NCBI GenBank assembly: GCA_030065715.1
Contig: JASJDF010000001.1
Span: 1-50,251, forward strand
Length of the DNA stretch: 50,251 nt
Direction of reading: 5' to 3'
Source: Xenococcaceae cyanobacterium MO_188.B19
GTDB lineage: Bacteria; Cyanobacteriota; Cyanobacteriia; Cyanobacteriales; Xenococcaceae
Shown here: in pieces, positions 50,138 through 50,251 of the stretch
Numbering within the stretch: the first letter of the stretch is position 1
Layout: each line of letters starts with the position of its first letter
The notes under the pieces: generated by a model
What the model saw: the letters and a program-made list of their open reading frames with translations, nothing else
What the model was told of the DNA's origin: nothing
The model's database searches: none
Translations under genes and position numbers: made by a program

Positions 50138-50251
50138 TTTTAATCTAGCAAAAAACATTGGTTGACAATGAACAAAATAGCTTAAATGCAACAAAAGTAT
50201 TCTAATTATGCAAAAAAATCATTACATGACTTGAATCGGGAATTTTTTGTA

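Overview
AT-rich cyanobacterial window (HIP1 GCGATCGC sites, nirA, cobQ, CPP1-like, DUF2839, Npun_F0494-type genes). Roughly 1-22 kb is accessory and plasmid-like. It holds a CyRepA1-type replication protein (partial, running off the left edge), an RP4 traK/traL/traM-like mobilization trio, a MobV relaxase fused to a primase-like C-terminus, a candidate oriT, STAND/AAA proteins, a multidomain GH9 cellulase, a small tyrosine recombinase, ParA plus an RHH partner, and a pentapeptide-repeat protein. Roughly 22-50 kb is mostly chromosomal, with scattered decaying genes and mobile repeats. The strongest hidden signal is a diversity-generating retroelement (DGR) template/variable repeat pair. A 106-bp segment at 37035-37140 aligns without gaps to the 3' end of a formylglycine-generating-enzyme-like gene (35887-35992). 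By hand count, 19 of 20 differences fall on adenines of the template strand. No reverse transcriptase is in the window, and a TnpB element abuts the template. Other notable signals: a 327-bp element with 45-bp inverted ends and phased TATACG motifs; a perfect 28-bp inverted-repeat pair enclosing about 3 kb of non-transposase genes; a HIP1-anchored palindrome translated in two different frames within one CHAT protein; a methylglyoxal synthase-lipid kinase fusion that has lost the catalytic Asp; remnants of recD2, ruvC and an exonuclease; and a consensus NtcA box upstream of nirA. All calls were made by eye from the sequence and the supplied ORFs; no searches were run.
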